From positions 29,145,501-29,209,500 of the forward strand of contig NC_092523.1 in the NCBI RefSeq assembly GCF_037038585.1: 64,000 nt of DNA, read 5' to 3'. The translations under genes were made by a program, and so were the position numbers. Below, one piece after another: positions 24,501-39,500 of the stretch. The DNA comes from Patagioenas fasciata (Eukaryota; Chordata; Aves; Columbiformes; Columbidae). The notes below the pieces were generated by a model. It saw nothing but the letters and a program-made list of their open reading frames with translations. It was not told the origin of the DNA and made no database searches. The first letter of the stretch is position 1. The number at the start of each line of letters is the position of its first letter.

Positions 24501-27500
24501 GGAAAGGCTGTGCTTCAAGGCAGCTGTCTTTTCTCAGAGACATCCTTTTCAAAATTATACTCACTGACAGGAAAATAGAATTCTCTGTTTGTTTTTCTTT
24601 TTTGAACATGATAGACAATAAGCATTTTCAACACTTCATGAAAATATGGTTCGAGAGATGAATTGCACGTGCCTTTCAGAGGCAACATAACAGACTGGTT
24701 TTGTAGTAGTCTTCAGTGTTCAGTATGTCTTATAACGACAGTGTTAGTGTAATGAAGGAAAGGACCAGGAAACAAAATTCACAGTTGCAATGTTGATAAA
24801 AGGCCTCAGTTTACTGTGAATGGGAGTAGTTTAAATCTGTTCTATGAAAAAATTACAGTTTAACTTCACTGGATTTTTTAGCTTGTGTCTTGCAAGAATT
24901 TTCTCATGTGATGCAGAAACCATTGTCATGGTATTTATGCAAGTTTTAAGGACTAGCCTCTCAAAAATATTTTTCTCAGTAAGCCTAATACTCTGTTTAT
25001 GAAAGATACTACAACTTGGGGAAAAAAAAAACTTAAAAAGCTTATTTGGGCTATTTAAACTGAAAAGCTCTTTATTGTAAGTGCACCAAAGTTTATTTGT
25101 GCTGATGCTAATACTGTAAGTGGGCAGTAGATTTAATATGTTAGGTACAAGGAGACAATAGTATACTTTTTTTGACTTACTGATTTAGAAATACTCAAGA
25201 TCCTCATTGGTGCAGTTTCTTTGTACTTGCATATCTTTGTGTTTTTCACCTATGCAAAGCCTCACATTATTAGGATATCATTAGAACATCTCCATAAATT
25301 AAGAACTTTATGGTAAAAGGTGCACATGAAGGGTCAGCAGCAACCTAGAAAAATGGGTCGTGTTCAAATTGATTGAATAAAAAAAGGTGAATATTTCTGT
25401 GAGGAGAGTATTAAGAAATCATTTTTTTTATAAGTGAAATTGATTTTGGTTGAAAATGTACATGCTCCAGACAAAATTTATTTTCTGTTCAATGGATTTC
25501 AAGTGGCTCTCCACTGTGTGGGTTGCCTGGTGTGTGAGGGTGGTGAACTTGTGCTTTTTGGCAGTGGGGCATGGCAAGACTGTTGCCTGTCCTTAGCTGT
25601 CATTTACATCTATGCTGATCTGGACTTCCCTCCCCACTCCTTGATTAGACTTAATTGTTATGGAAGTTAATGTTGTATAGAAGGGAGGAACTGCACTCCA
25701 ACATCCTCTGTGCAGCTGCTTTGTCTAATTTATGTACCAGGCAAGTTAATAAGTAGTATAATAAATAAGGGCTAGAGCTCAGCTTGGATAATTGCAGGTT
25801 ACGTGTACAGAGTCAACATGGCTTTGGTGTGTTCAGTGTCCTGATGAAGGATTCGACAAGTATGTGGATACGGGTGATGTGGTTGATAAAGTTAACTTGG
25901 ATTCCACAAAGTTTTTGAAGAAGTTCCTTGCCAGAGGATTTTAAAAAAACTAAGCAGCTGGAGGATGAGAGTCCCACATGGGTAGCTGATGTGTAAAAGA
26001 TAGAAAACAGAGGGTAGAAATAAAGTTCCATTTTCACAGTGAAGGAAGGTCACCTCCAGTGGGGATTCTCTGGAATGTTGTGCATAACCTGTGCTGTTTA
26101 GTGTGTTTATACATTACTCAGAGAAGGGGTAAGTTGTGGGATCACAAGTTTTCTGATGTTACAAAGTTATTCAAGATAGTAATAGCAAGGACTGTCTGTG
26201 AAGAACTGGCTGGTTAATAAATGGTTATTGAAACTCTATATAGAAAAAGAAGAGTGATGTTCATGGGAGGAAAACCAGGTTTACAAATAAAATGGTGGTC
26301 TCTGAGCAGACCATTACCACTTAGCAGGGATGCACTACAATATGTAGGAGGATCCATGAAAGTGGTGGTGAAGTGCTTGTCAAGAGTCTAAAAGACAGTT
26401 AAACCTTGGGATATAGCAGGAAATGAAGAGAACAACATTGAAGATATCACTATACCATGAATTCATGGTTCTGTTGCACCCTGAATTTTGTGTGCTGTTC
26501 TGTTCCCTTCATGTGAAGGCTTTACTTCAACTGAAAAAAGCTGAGAAGAGCAGCAAAAGTAGTTGAGGTAGCTTTCATACAAGGAATGGTAGGTAGACTT
26601 ATTAGGCAAGGACTTCTCAACCAGGCAGGCAGGCATACATAGGATATGGTGGTGTCTAACAAAATCATGTATGGAGACTATAAATAAAGATTGACTCATC
26701 ACAGTCTCTTCCATGTGAGAACTGGGACTGTTAAATGAAAATCGTAGGAGCCAGGATAAAAACACATAAAAGAGGTTGGATCTTCATGCAGTAGACAGTG
26801 CTGTGGAACTCATTGCCAAAGAGTGTAGCTGCTGGCAGTTTGAGATCAAGAGAAATCTGGGCAAGTACTTGAGAGGAACATCCACTGGGGGTTACTAAAC
26901 GGTCAAACCATAACTGGTTTAGGAAATGCCCTGAGATGGTAATAATCAGCAGCTGAAAAAGTGTCAGGGAGCAGCGTCATATGTGTTTGCCCTGTTTTTT
27001 CTCTCCCCTGTGGTCTCTGGGAGGGGAACCAAAGCAGCAAAACACTGGACTAGATGAGCTCTCGGTATGAACTGACATTATTACATGTATCAGCAAGCTT
27101 GAATGCTATGGGACAGAACAGCATGCAGTCTGCTCTTGTATCTGTTTTTTGCTGAAAAATCTCAAATATTTGATGTAGTCTACTGATGTTAGGAATTGAA
27201 TAGATTTATCTGAAGGGCAGTGCTCATATACAAATGGAAAAATATTTGAGTTACTCTGGATATATGTAATTGAGGATGGCAAGAAGCTAGTCTTGCATAT
27301 CTAGAAGTTATTTTCTGAATGGCATTGTAAGAGTGGAACCGGTGTGTATGAGCTAGATAGAAGGAACAAGGATATTAGATAGTGGAAACCATTTCATGTT
27401 TATTTAGGAAATGTCATGTTTCAGAAACAGAATCTTAGATGCTTCCCCCTTTTAATACAGATGTTTGAGATACTTGTAGAATTTAAGCAGATCAGCCTCC

Positions 27501-30500
27501 TAATTTTACTGTTAATGCTTAAATTCTGAGGTCTAGGAAAAGGAGAATTTTCTTCATTCAAAGATTTCTAGAACAGATAGTTTCATCTGGATTATTTTTC
27601 CACTGTAAAGGTAAGTGGCTGCTTTTTGTCTAAGCAGTGACTTTTTCTTTCGTAGAAGGTGGCAGAGGCTGAGGATGACAGTGATAGTGATAGTGATGAT
27701 GATGAAGATGATGTTCAAGTCACCATAGGGGATATTAAAACAGGAGCTCCGCAGTATGGGTAAGTTATTTGCAAACACTAACTGGGGGAAATTTCCAGAT
27801 GACGTTTAATTATTAATTCAGGCTCTCTAATACTTGCCAGTGTCGAATTGTATACATAATCTCAATTTTGGTGGTTTTTTGGTTGGTTTGTTTGTTTTTT
27901 GTTTGTTTGGGTTTTTTTTAAGCTCTTTAACAATGTTTTCAATTATGTAGTTACTTGAAAACAAACAGAAGGCAAAACGAAATCAATAAAATGTCTTAAA
28001 GGAAGAGCTGTTATAGGAGTTAAATTTTGTTTTCAGACTTCTTGAAATAATTGTACTAAATTGGCAGAGAGTTTTTTATTATGGAATAGCTATGTTACAT
28101 TGTGTTTTTAGGGCCATTATTGTGATGGGGACATTTTTGCTGCAAATGATAGAGTGGTAAGCACAGAGAACATTAGAAACATTTGTCCTTGGTCCTGTTT
28201 GTAGTGGATACGGTTGTAATTAGACTTCTGTAGTTCCAGTTGGTATTGATATTCTCAAATAATATTTTAATGTACTTCAGGATGGAGCTGCCAATCTCTA
28301 GAGATAATTTCTCAAGAACATGGTTTAGGCGTTTGTACCATGCAAGACATTTGTTGCTGTTATTGCCCCATATTTCTTCTTCTGTTGATAAAGGACTTCT
28401 TTTTCACTGAATGCTTTTGAACATTGTTAGTTTTACTCAAAATATTATTTTTCATTACATGAAAGTTTTCTGAGACAGGCGTTTTGATTGCTTGTCTCAG
28501 CAATCCATGTGTTTTTATACTTATTAAACCCGGAGTTACTAGAGCATCATTTCTTAATAGAATTATAATGGGTCTGCAGGTAGGTGACTCATGTATATTA
28601 TTATGTCTGTAACTTTAAAATAAGGTGATTTATTCATTTTTGAAACAGAATATTTTTAAACTTTCAGTGTTTCGTATCCTAAACTAACTGTGCAAATCAA
28701 TGTAATATAAAAATAGCAATTCTTTCAATTCTTTATTTGCCTGCTTTAAGTAGTTTGCAGTATGTTTGCGGTGTAGGTAGTGACCTCAACTTTTATGACA
28801 CTGAAGCAAAGCTAGATTTATATTCTCAGTGAATTTGCTGGTGCTTTTTCCATTAATACAGAAAAGAATGACCAGATTACTCTAAATCTAATTAGAGTTG
28901 AAAGTTTTATGAAGAATTGGTTGTTTTCTGAACAGAAAGTTCATGGATGGGCAGAAATCTAAAACAAACTCAACATTGCTGTTCATTTTAGCTTCAGTAT
29001 GACAGGCTCCTGTTATAGGATTAAATGATTTTTCATATGGTAGTCAACTGCTGTTAAAAAAAAAAAAATCAAGATTTGTTTGACAGTCATGCACGAATAC
29101 AACATAACAGATCAGAAAGTTCAATGTTTTGTGTCAGTTTTATACCGTTGTAGCACTTGAATGAAAACTAAAACTGCATGGAAGTGGTATAGTAAACTAC
29201 ACACTGCCTTCTGGTTATTAATATATGCTAATCTCATGTTTATGAGTTGATACCACCTGTGAGGATACATTGCATGTAAATGGTAGTGAGAGCTAGCTCT
29301 TAATGTTCCAAAAGAACAACACTGTAATTCGTGAGATAGTTAAATCAGCTCAGTATGTGGATTTCTGGGTGCATTTTTATGAAGAAAGCTCTCAAGTATT
29401 TCAGAAAGTGAAATGTTACATACTTTTCTGTTGGTCACAAGACTGGTGATTGTTGGAAGTACATTGAAACAGACAGCCTTTTGACCACTGTAGAGAAATT
29501 CTTCTATTTTTCACTTCTGTACAGATTAAATGGAATACTTACAAAAGGAGAAAAGGATCTGTCTAAACTCTTTCTTTTCTTACTTTGTTTTTACCCTAAT
29601 CCCCAGAGTGTCATCTGCATCCCTAAATGAACTGCGTTTTTCCTTTCTCTCTTCTTCTGGTTCTGTCCATTCTTGTTTCTGTCAAGGTCTTTATCCTTTC
29701 AACTCAGGAAGAGTGACTGGGACTTGCTTCACAACTCTTTATTAGTTGGAGAAGTTGCTACTGAGCATAGAAAGGTATACTCTCTTCCTCCTAGGCTGAT
29801 CTCTTTACGTTTACAGTGTTACCAGCTTGGAAAGCTAGAGATTCAGGATGGCGATTGAGCCTGGGTCCAGTTTGTTTCTGGATCTAGCTAACTCTTGTTT
29901 TGTGTTTTCTTCAGTTCTAGAGTTTTCTCTGTCTAATTCAGTTTTGTTAATTTCTTTAAGTTATGGAGCGACACCTGTGAATCTCAATATTAAGACAGGA
30001 GGACGAGCTTATGGATCTTCTGGTAAGAAAATTTACACAGAATTATTGGTGTTTTGCAAAAAAGTTTGATAGTTTTGGATGAAGGAAATAATTTTCACTT
30101 CCAAAACTTCTTGATAAATTTAAATCTGACCTTTTATTTCTATTTTACGTGTGTTACAACTGTTAAAACTTTCTTCGGGCAATACAGAAGGCTCTAACTT
30201 TCTAACTTCTTCACAGGTGCAAAAGTTAAAGGGGTGGATCTAGATGCACCGGGGAGTATTAATGGTGTGCCACTTCTGGAAGTAGATTTAGATTCTTTTG
30301 AAGATAAACCTTGGAGAAAGCCAGGTAATGCTCTGGTTTACATTAACTGATACATTGTTATTCGGTAGATTATTTTATTAATAATAATTCCTGTTTACTG
30401 TATGTAGATGTTATCTACCATATAGCTAGAAGATACTGTACAATATAACTTGGAAAAAGCAGCAAAGTTATGTGTTGCCTGTGTGCTATGCTGCAGTGTT

Positions 30501-33500
30501 TGTGCGTGTGCCATCTTTCTTGATATACATCCCACACATATGTCAGCAAAAAAGAGACTGTAGGATATGTTCTTTATTTTTTTTAAAAATGTGTATCCTG
30601 AACTCTCCTTGGAAATCTGTATTTCTGTGAAATCTGCTGCCATTGGTCTGTGCTATAAGAAAGAAGGTAAAGCAGAATGGAAAGTAGATCTAGGAGGTTT
30701 GAGCGTGAAGAATGGGGAAACGTAGCTGCTTGTGCTTTTTTGTGTTCACTCATAGATGTCCATAAACTTTGAAGAAGCAGCTGATACCACCTGGGCTTCC
30801 TGTGTGTATTGCCTGGTTGGCTCAAATGATTTGGCCAGACTTGTCTAATATCAGCATTAGTTGGCTGGTTTTTTAGTGGCAGTACATTTAGTTGCTGTGT
30901 ATAGTTTTTTCTAGTGTTTGTATATAGCTTTGGTGAAACAAATAGTGTCTACAACATGGACAGAAAGAAACCTTTCCTAATATTCTGGTGTTTGAACTGT
31001 TAGCTATTTGAAATATATTCTGTGCATTTGAGTTATGTCTGGTCTCTTTCTTACAATAAAAATACTTTGTGGCATGAAATGAAATTAGGAGTCAAAACAA
31101 AATGAGGAGTCAGATACAGAACAAGCAAAAATGAGTGATTGCTCGCTGACCATACAGCAAACCTGTAGATCTTACATGCATCATATTGTAAAGTTACGGG
31201 GATTATAATATCCCATGATATTCTGTAAGTATCTACTCATGATCCCTGAGACAGGATGCTAGGCAAGATATTAAAACATTAACATTTAGTCAGAAATAAT
31301 AGTGGTAGCCATGAATACTCTAATGATTTTAGATTGTACCGTACATTTCAGTAGTATGATTTTAGATCAATAGCTAGTGCATTTTCATGTTATAAATAGA
31401 GTTGTATGTATATTCAGTGAAGATCAACTTTGTAATGTCCTAAAAACCTATGCTTTTCTATTTAAAGGAGCTGATCTCTCTGACTATTTCAACTATGGGT
31501 TCAATGAAGATACCTGGAAAGCTTACTGTGAAAAACAAAAGAGAATACGAATGGGTCTTGAAGTTTTACCAGTTACCTCAACTACAAATAAAATTACGGT
31601 AATTAGCACAACTTTTGTTGTATTCTACATACTTTTTCCCTGTAAAGCTGCTTGTGTGCCATAAGCTTGGTTCTGCCCAGGTCAGTGCATTTGTTAGAGT
31701 TTGCACCTTCCTCCCCATCCCGAGCCTTGAATGTGTCTGTGTTGCTTCACTGGCAGTTTTTGTGGGTAGTGTGACAGACTAGCTGCAGCCAGATTGCATC
31801 TGTACCATTATTCAGGTTATGGCCCATCACTTAAGAGTTGTGTGGTATCTTAATGGGCAATGTGTTATTTAACTTAGGCTGAAGACAATGCTATGGAAGT
31901 AAGACCAAGTGCAGAGATTCTCGATGGCAGATACCATCTTTTGAAGGTGAATTTTAGTAAACTTTTGTTGGTTGCTCTCATTTTTGTTGAGTATTGCTTC
32001 CCATGCCACCACAGACTGACAGAAGAACAACTGAAATGAACATAGCCATTATTTCAAACTCTCAATTTACATCAGTGACTTCTTGTGAATGACACAAAAT
32101 GCCAATTAAAAAGTGTTGCTTTGTTTGTCACCATTCTGCAAGCATGTGAGTTAGTGGCCTGGTGAACTAACAAATATCCCAGTGAAACTAATTTTTCTTT
32201 ATGTGATGTTTTATTTTTAGTTGTAGTGCATTTGTTTGTGCAGGTTAAAGAATTTGTGCAGATGTGCTGAGGAAGCTTTTGTAGATTATGGCATATTTCT
32301 TTTTCCTGTTATGGCATATTTATTTTTCCTTTGGCCTTGTAGCTCTCATTGTGTTTTGTAACGCTTATCCTTGGCAACTCTGAGATGTGAAAATCAATCT
32401 TCCATATTTTTCTGTTGTCCTTTTGGGATTATATGGCAATAATTCAAGTTATATATAGTATTTTTACATTCAGAAATGCTGATTTTCAGAGAGCAGAAAA
32501 ATCTGTATGACAGGATTTATCTTAAGCATTGAACATTGTTTTTCAACTTCTCATTTTCTCATCAACTCTTTTGTTTGATACTAAATTTGAAAGAAGAATA
32601 CAACAGTTATTTATTTTGCTTATTTTCAATATGCGGTCATTTTTTGTTCACGAGCTGTCATTAAACTGACTTGGAACTGTTTTCTTCTGTTTACTCCTGT
32701 GATGTCAGTAGCAGACAGGTTCTTGTTTCCCCTGAGATGCTACTTGAGTGTCTCCAGTCATTTTTACTTTATCTTAGCAAGAACAGATCAGAAGCTCCCC
32801 AGGGCTCTTGGCCGTCCACAGTTATCATTACAATAGTGTTATGGGATGGTGGAAATGGTGGGCAGTGGAAGTTATGATTTGCCACTGTAGCTGATGGCTG
32901 CATTCAAAACTTCTCTGAACTGTTGCCCAGAAGGAAGGATAAGTATTCTAACCTAAGGCTTCCCTTATTTCTGTCTCAGTATTGACTCTTTGGGGGTCCA
33001 GTGATCAAACAGTACAGATAATAATTGTTTTGTAAGAGTCTGAAGTAAGACTTTGTAATGTGTTTTACAAGAAGTGTACATGTAATTGTTAAATAATTTT
33101 GTTATTTTTTTTCCATTCTTCTGAAATACTAAATCTCATGTAATTTATGTGGTATGTTTAGATTAATCTTCTGTCACTGGTAAGACTTTGTCTCCTACGT
33201 TTTCCAGTTACTCATCACTTAATAGAAGCCTCACAGATTTTTCAGATAAATACTTAACCCAAACCTCTTTTTAGTATTTTCTTTTCATATTTCTGAATAC
33301 TACGGTTTAATTCATTTTTTAATGAATCTTAAGTATTTATGTGCATTTTGGAGGGGTTGAGAAATAAATGCTTGTATTTGGAAGTGAGATTCTGCAAAAC
33401 CTTAGTAGTTCACTTGCCTACAAGAAGCTATGAGATCAGAGCCTGTATAATGTTATACCATAAGTGAACTAGCTAGATTCCTATACCATAATGAGCATAT

Positions 33501-36500
33501 TTTGCTATTTATGAAACTTAGTTATGTAAAATCCCTGGTATCCAAGTTAAATAAATGGAAAATGCTTTATGACTTTAGGATGATTTTTGTATTATTAAGA
33601 CTGTTCATTCTCAATTGTAATTTTGAGGTTTGATCTTAGTGATTAATGCATCTTTGGCTAATTACCTCGCTAGAGTGATGTAGCAATATGGCTGGTGCAG
33701 TGGGAGTATCTTTAAAAACTGAATTAGTATGGGTTTGTCTTTAATGCTAACCCATACATATTTTTCTTTCATGTATAACGTGCTGCCGAAGTCAAACAAA
33801 ACTTCATGTACTTGCACAAAAGGTCTGGTGTAGCTTTAATAAAGTGGAATTTTGTAGTACTTCAGAAAAAGTAGTATGTTTTTGAAGCATTTATTTTGAA
33901 CTAATGAGAAATCTCTTAAAGTTTGCATAAACCAGAGTATGAGGTGACTTCCTGGTATGACTTGGAAATTTAGTTACTAGATCTCATGGTCAGTAAGGCA
34001 GATGGAGAACAGACTGTTTCTTGTCTCATGGTTTGTTCTTGGGTAGCAAATGTGTTAGATATCTCTGTTGTTGAGATTATGAAGACATCTTTTTTTTTTT
34101 TTTTTAATAATAATTTTACTTCTTTTAAAAATTAAGGTGTTATTTTGTTCATACAGGAAATACTACAGGAAAAACAATTTGGTATGCTGTTCACATCCAA
34201 ATCAAATGCTTGGAAAATAAATATTAAAACTGTCATATCTGTAATAAATTGTTCTCTGCCATATTTTTTCTTATATACATATTAAACATGGTACTTAAGT
34301 AGTATATCCTTATAAAATACAGAGTTTTATTAGCTATGCAAAGGTGACAGTTCTTTATAAAATTTTGGACCTACTTTCTTTTTGTATTGACTATGTGCTA
34401 TGTTGAGTGTTGGGGTTACTATACTTCTGAGGTTAAACTAATGATAAAACATTATTTTGAAGGTACAGCAGGGCAGAACTGGAAATTTGGAGAAAGAGTT
34501 GGCAGTACAATCGACCAAAGCTGATTTCACATCTCCTCCTGCATTACTCAAATCAGGAATTCCAACAAACAGGTCAGTTAGATAGTTGTAACTCAAGACC
34601 AAAAAACTTTTATACTGTTACCTCTGTGTATTTGAAGTTCACAATTTTTATAGAAAAAAAGCAGAACGGATTTCTGTAACAGGTAGAAATGAGGGAAAAA
34701 GTGATTCTCATCACTTTTTTGTTTCAGTCACAGTTACACGTGAATGCTGTGCTACCTTCTTGGCTATTCAGATAGAGAAAGTAGAAGAAAAGGGGAGGAA
34801 GAAGCAGCAGAACCAAATAACAAGGCAGCTATAAAAATCCAGGTGTTGATGTGCAACACTGTTTTCTGAGTAGAATTAGATTGACCGTGGTTCTGTAGGT
34901 GTGGGTATTAGCTAACACACCTCAGTTAAACAAAATGTAATTGGACAGCTATGAGTTCAGTGACTGGAAGAATTCCTGGAACCCAGTCTCTTTCCTGCAA
35001 GGCCGCTTTAACTTCTCCATATTTGACTATTTTACTATACTTTCTTTGAAATTAGAGAAATTATTTCCTCACTAGAGTTTCTTCCCCTCCTTCTCCCAAC
35101 CCCAGGCTTTAGTACATTCTCTCTTTTTATTATAAACTACTTCTGTTTGATACCTGGCACTGGCTTAGGATGAATCCATGCTTCTGCGTTACTTTCCTTT
35201 TCAAGTGATCTAGTATAGGCGTTTTGGTTTTGCACAGATTGAAAACAATTGTTTTATAAATAGTGGCAGGGGAAGTAAAGGAGGTTGTATGCTTTTGTCA
35301 TCAACAGTTAAAGATTAGCATCTATGACTTGTCTTTAGCATTGCATCTGTAAGTACCTTGACTAATTCAGAGGCAATGATGTTCATTTATTCCATCCTTT
35401 AAGAGTCAGTTCAACACCTAAATGTATTTCTCTTGGGTGGAAAAAAAATCATGATACTTTTACCTGCATTTTTCTTTCACTCCTAGAATATTCCTCCTGG
35501 TAGCCTAAATTATTCTCTGAGCTGTCAAGTTATACTACTCTGTTTTTACTAGATTTTTAGTGTGTTGTTTTCTTTTGGTTAGTTGGTTTGTTTTAATTAA
35601 TTTTTATTTGTCTATGAAGTAGTACAGGTCTTCCAAACTTTGTACCAAACCTTTTCTTTTCTGAATTGCTTCTGATGTGTGATGTTCTTGTAACAGAGTT
35701 CTCAAAATTCAAGGTACTGTTCACAGGGTAAGGATTGCAAATCTGTATTTAGTACAGGTTTTGTTACAGGATTTTAATTCTTTATGCATCTCATTAGTGG
35801 ACAGAAAACCTCTATAGCGCTTTAGAAAGTAGTTAACGACCAGCATATTGAAATACAGTTAAGCTTAAAGTTGTAGAAAAAATCCATTGCAAAAATTCAG
35901 TGATTCTGTGAGATTTGCATTTGTTGTGAGAAAGTGTAATACAATAGGGTCATATATGTGCATGGTGTAGGCTTCGCAAGTGAAATCTTTGTCATATGGT
36001 CTATTTAGGATAAACCTGTCTTACCATAGATATCTTTATTCAGCATTTTTATGTGATTTTTTTTTTTTCCTGCCTGAAGTTAGCAATCCCAAGTTTAAGT
36101 GACCATCTTTTTGCTTTTTAAAGTTTTAAAATTAGGATATTGGTTGTTGATCAGAGCTTTCCTGAGAAATTTAAGACATGTTTATTTTCTCCAGGAACTA
36201 AATTTATCTTAGTAAAGGTTGGGAAACCTGTATATCTTTAAGAATAAGAAGATAGTAAGTGAAGTTGATCTCATGTGTAGATAAAGGAGAAACAAAATAG
36301 TACATTTCTAGTTGTATTACTTATGCCTTCCAATGGTTAGTATGTTGCTATATAAACGTTTAGTGTGAATACTGTAACTGTAGGTTGTTACAATGGCAAA
36401 GCTGACTTCTTTCCATATTAAATATCTGCTCCTTTGGATACATTTGCTTAAAATATATTATTGTCTGAAGAAAAAGGTATTTCTGCCAAGTGGTCAGAAG

Positions 36501-39500
36501 AGGTTTTGAAAGAAAATGGTATGCTTAAAAGTCTGAGATTAGCTCAGTGAATGAGTGCATCTTAACTGTACGGATTACATATACTTCTACTTGAATGACT
36601 TCTTCAGAATGCTGATACTGTTTTCTGTTTATAAAAAATTATATTACTAATTTCTTTAAAATCAGGCAGCGGTTTAGAGGATTGGATTTTTTAATTTCTT
36701 TATTAAAGAGCTGATTTTTAGGTAAGCAGAAATTTTGGGCAGTCCAGCTCTTTGGTAATTCGAAGTAATTGCCTTTATGCCATGAAGCATTTGCAATAGC
36801 TTTGTTGTGGAATTGCTGGACACATTTCTCATGTAGCAGTAGAACTTCTATCAGGTTCTACCAGTAGTTGATTTATTTGGTGAAAAGGAGGGAAAACTAC
36901 AACTGAGTATAGCAGCCTTGGTGTGGGAATTGGTAAGGAGCTGGGTATAAGAAGAACTGAAAAAGCAGAAAAGATACAGACACAAGAAAAGAAAGACCTA
37001 GGCTGTTTATCTCACCACAAGTGGCACCTCTTCTCAGTCATAGAGGAGCACTGTCTCCAGAAAAGCCAGCTCAGGCATCAAAAAGTGGCAGAAACAATAT
37101 AGGAGGGATGCACACAAATAAAGGTAAGGGAGGGTATGGAAATCGGGGCATCCTTATTTAATGTTTTAATTCCCCATTTACTAGTCAGGAGAGTAGCATT
37201 GCTTGGTGGATGATTTTACAAATAGATATTGCAGCACGTATTTCTCTTTAATGGGAAGTCTGAGGACAGATGGTGGATTTTGCTTTTTTTTTATTTGTTT
37301 GTAAACAAACATTAAAGTATTTCTGTGCCTACTGTTTTTACCTTTTTAGTTTGAGTACAGTAGGTGTTTCCATATGATTTCAGTTGAAATTCTCAAAGAA
37401 AAATTCTCTGAGGTTTAGCAAGAATATTACTCGTTACCAATATGGAGGGTGTAGTTTGCTAAATACAAACAGAATTATTGCTCACCAGCAAATAAAAGTT
37501 ACTACTTCACTAAAATTGCATCCCAAATGTTTAATTCAGAGAAAAATTCAGTGCTTGTTCATACAACGTGTCTGAGTAATTTTGCTTGGATTAATAAACA
37601 ATTGCTGTCTTAACCATAGCTAAGCTATTAGTTGTTTAGAAATGACACCGGAACATCTCGTATTGATTCTGTGATATTTAGGGCTATTGAAAAGCATGAT
37701 GTGTGGCTTAGCTCTAAAAGAGGAGTTAGAACATAATGGAAATGTTTTAATATAAATACACATCATCTAGAAACAATATGGTATAAAAATACAATGTTTG
37801 TTGTCTAGAGTTAGTTAATTAAAAATTGTGTGCATGGCCACAATTAAGGTAAAAACCTGAAGGGATCTCTTTTCAGTATAATACTTTTTAGAACATGAAG
37901 AGGATTTAACATATTTCTAACCTATCTTAACCAGCCAGGCCATAGAGAGGTCTTACGGGTTTTTAGACCAGTGCTTTTTCTTCTGTCCGTTTTCAAGGAC
38001 TGTGAGATAGTATTTCTTTAGTAGCAGAGGAATAACCAGAAGTTTCATTTACAAGCTGGATGCAAAAATGGGTGTTTTCTCATGCCAGTAATACCTGGAA
38101 TAGTTATCTATCACAAAACTTCATTCTGTCAAAAGCTCTTATTTTTTTTAACATGTATTTATGCTTTTTGAGTTACTACTAAAGAGTACATTACATTTAA
38201 ATTGATTTTGCTTTCAGATAAATTAGCCTGTGAATGCGTTAGGCTTTCTCTGTGCTTGTAAACAGAATTTTTATAGAAAATTGATTTGTGATTACATCAT
38301 TACTATGAAAAAATTACAGGTTTCTCTTGTTTCATGAACTAACTTCGCAAGACTAAATGATGAAGACTCAGATATTACCTTGAAAAAATGTTTTGTATGT
38401 CAGTGATTTCTGTATTAAATTTGTTTGTTTCTTGGTTCAACAAAGCTGAGGCTGTCCTCAAGGCAGGGGAAATAAAGCATAAAACACATAAGCAAGATAA
38501 GAAGGAACACAGGAACATATCTAATATGTTTTTTAAGTATACTATAATTCTGTAATTCCTAGACTAGACCATAGGTCTAGTGAATAAATGTGGCATCCAG
38601 TAGTTAAACCATTTCTGAATTTTTTTGAAAAAGCAGTTCATTATATTACTTGTGGTGGGGATGGAGGATTTCTGAAACTATGAATTTGGAAAAAAAAATT
38701 CTTTTTTTTTTTTTTTTTTTTTTTCCCCGCCTTCTTATTTTCCCCCCTTTGTCTTTACTCTGTGGAACCTAAGTAAGCTTAGCTTGCCAAGTGATATATT
38801 TCTGAATTAAATCTCCATGGAGTGCGGTATTCATAGTGAAAATAGCTCATAAATAACCATTCTCTAATTAGAGTGAAATCACTCACTGAGTTGCTGGAAT
38901 GTTCCTTTCAAGCTACACTTTGCATGAACTCTGCTCTGGGTTCATGTGCATCCCACACGTGTGGATTGCCTTTTTATGTTTGGGTGTATCAATTGGGAAC
39001 GCATCTGTATCCCAGGTGCCCTCATCATGTAAGGACCAAACCAACCCCTTCCTTTTCTTTGCATACAGTGCTGAGACAGAAGCCTGGTAATGCTGCTTAA
39101 CATCTTATCACTAAGCTAGATAATGGCTGGGGAGTCTTTGCAATTTCCTCATGTGCCAACTTGCTATGACTTAATCAAGATCCAAGGCTTCCAATTTACC
39201 AGTTCTACTAAACTGAATAACTGTTACATTCTGGACATTTCAGATTCCTCTCTTGCCTTTGTGAAGGTTACATTTTTGACAGTGGTGTCGTCTGCCGCTC
39301 CATTTGCAATTGAATAAATGCTTTCTCTTGTTCCATGTGGAGTACTTGCTGAAATCATTATTACAGTCTTGGAAATAGAAAATTTGCCAGCTTTGTGGTA
39401 TGATGAAAAGTTCTTGAACTCATATATCATTACAACTGTTGGGAACAAGAATGGACATACAACTGTAAAACACTATTGAAAAAAAAAATTAGAAAGCACC

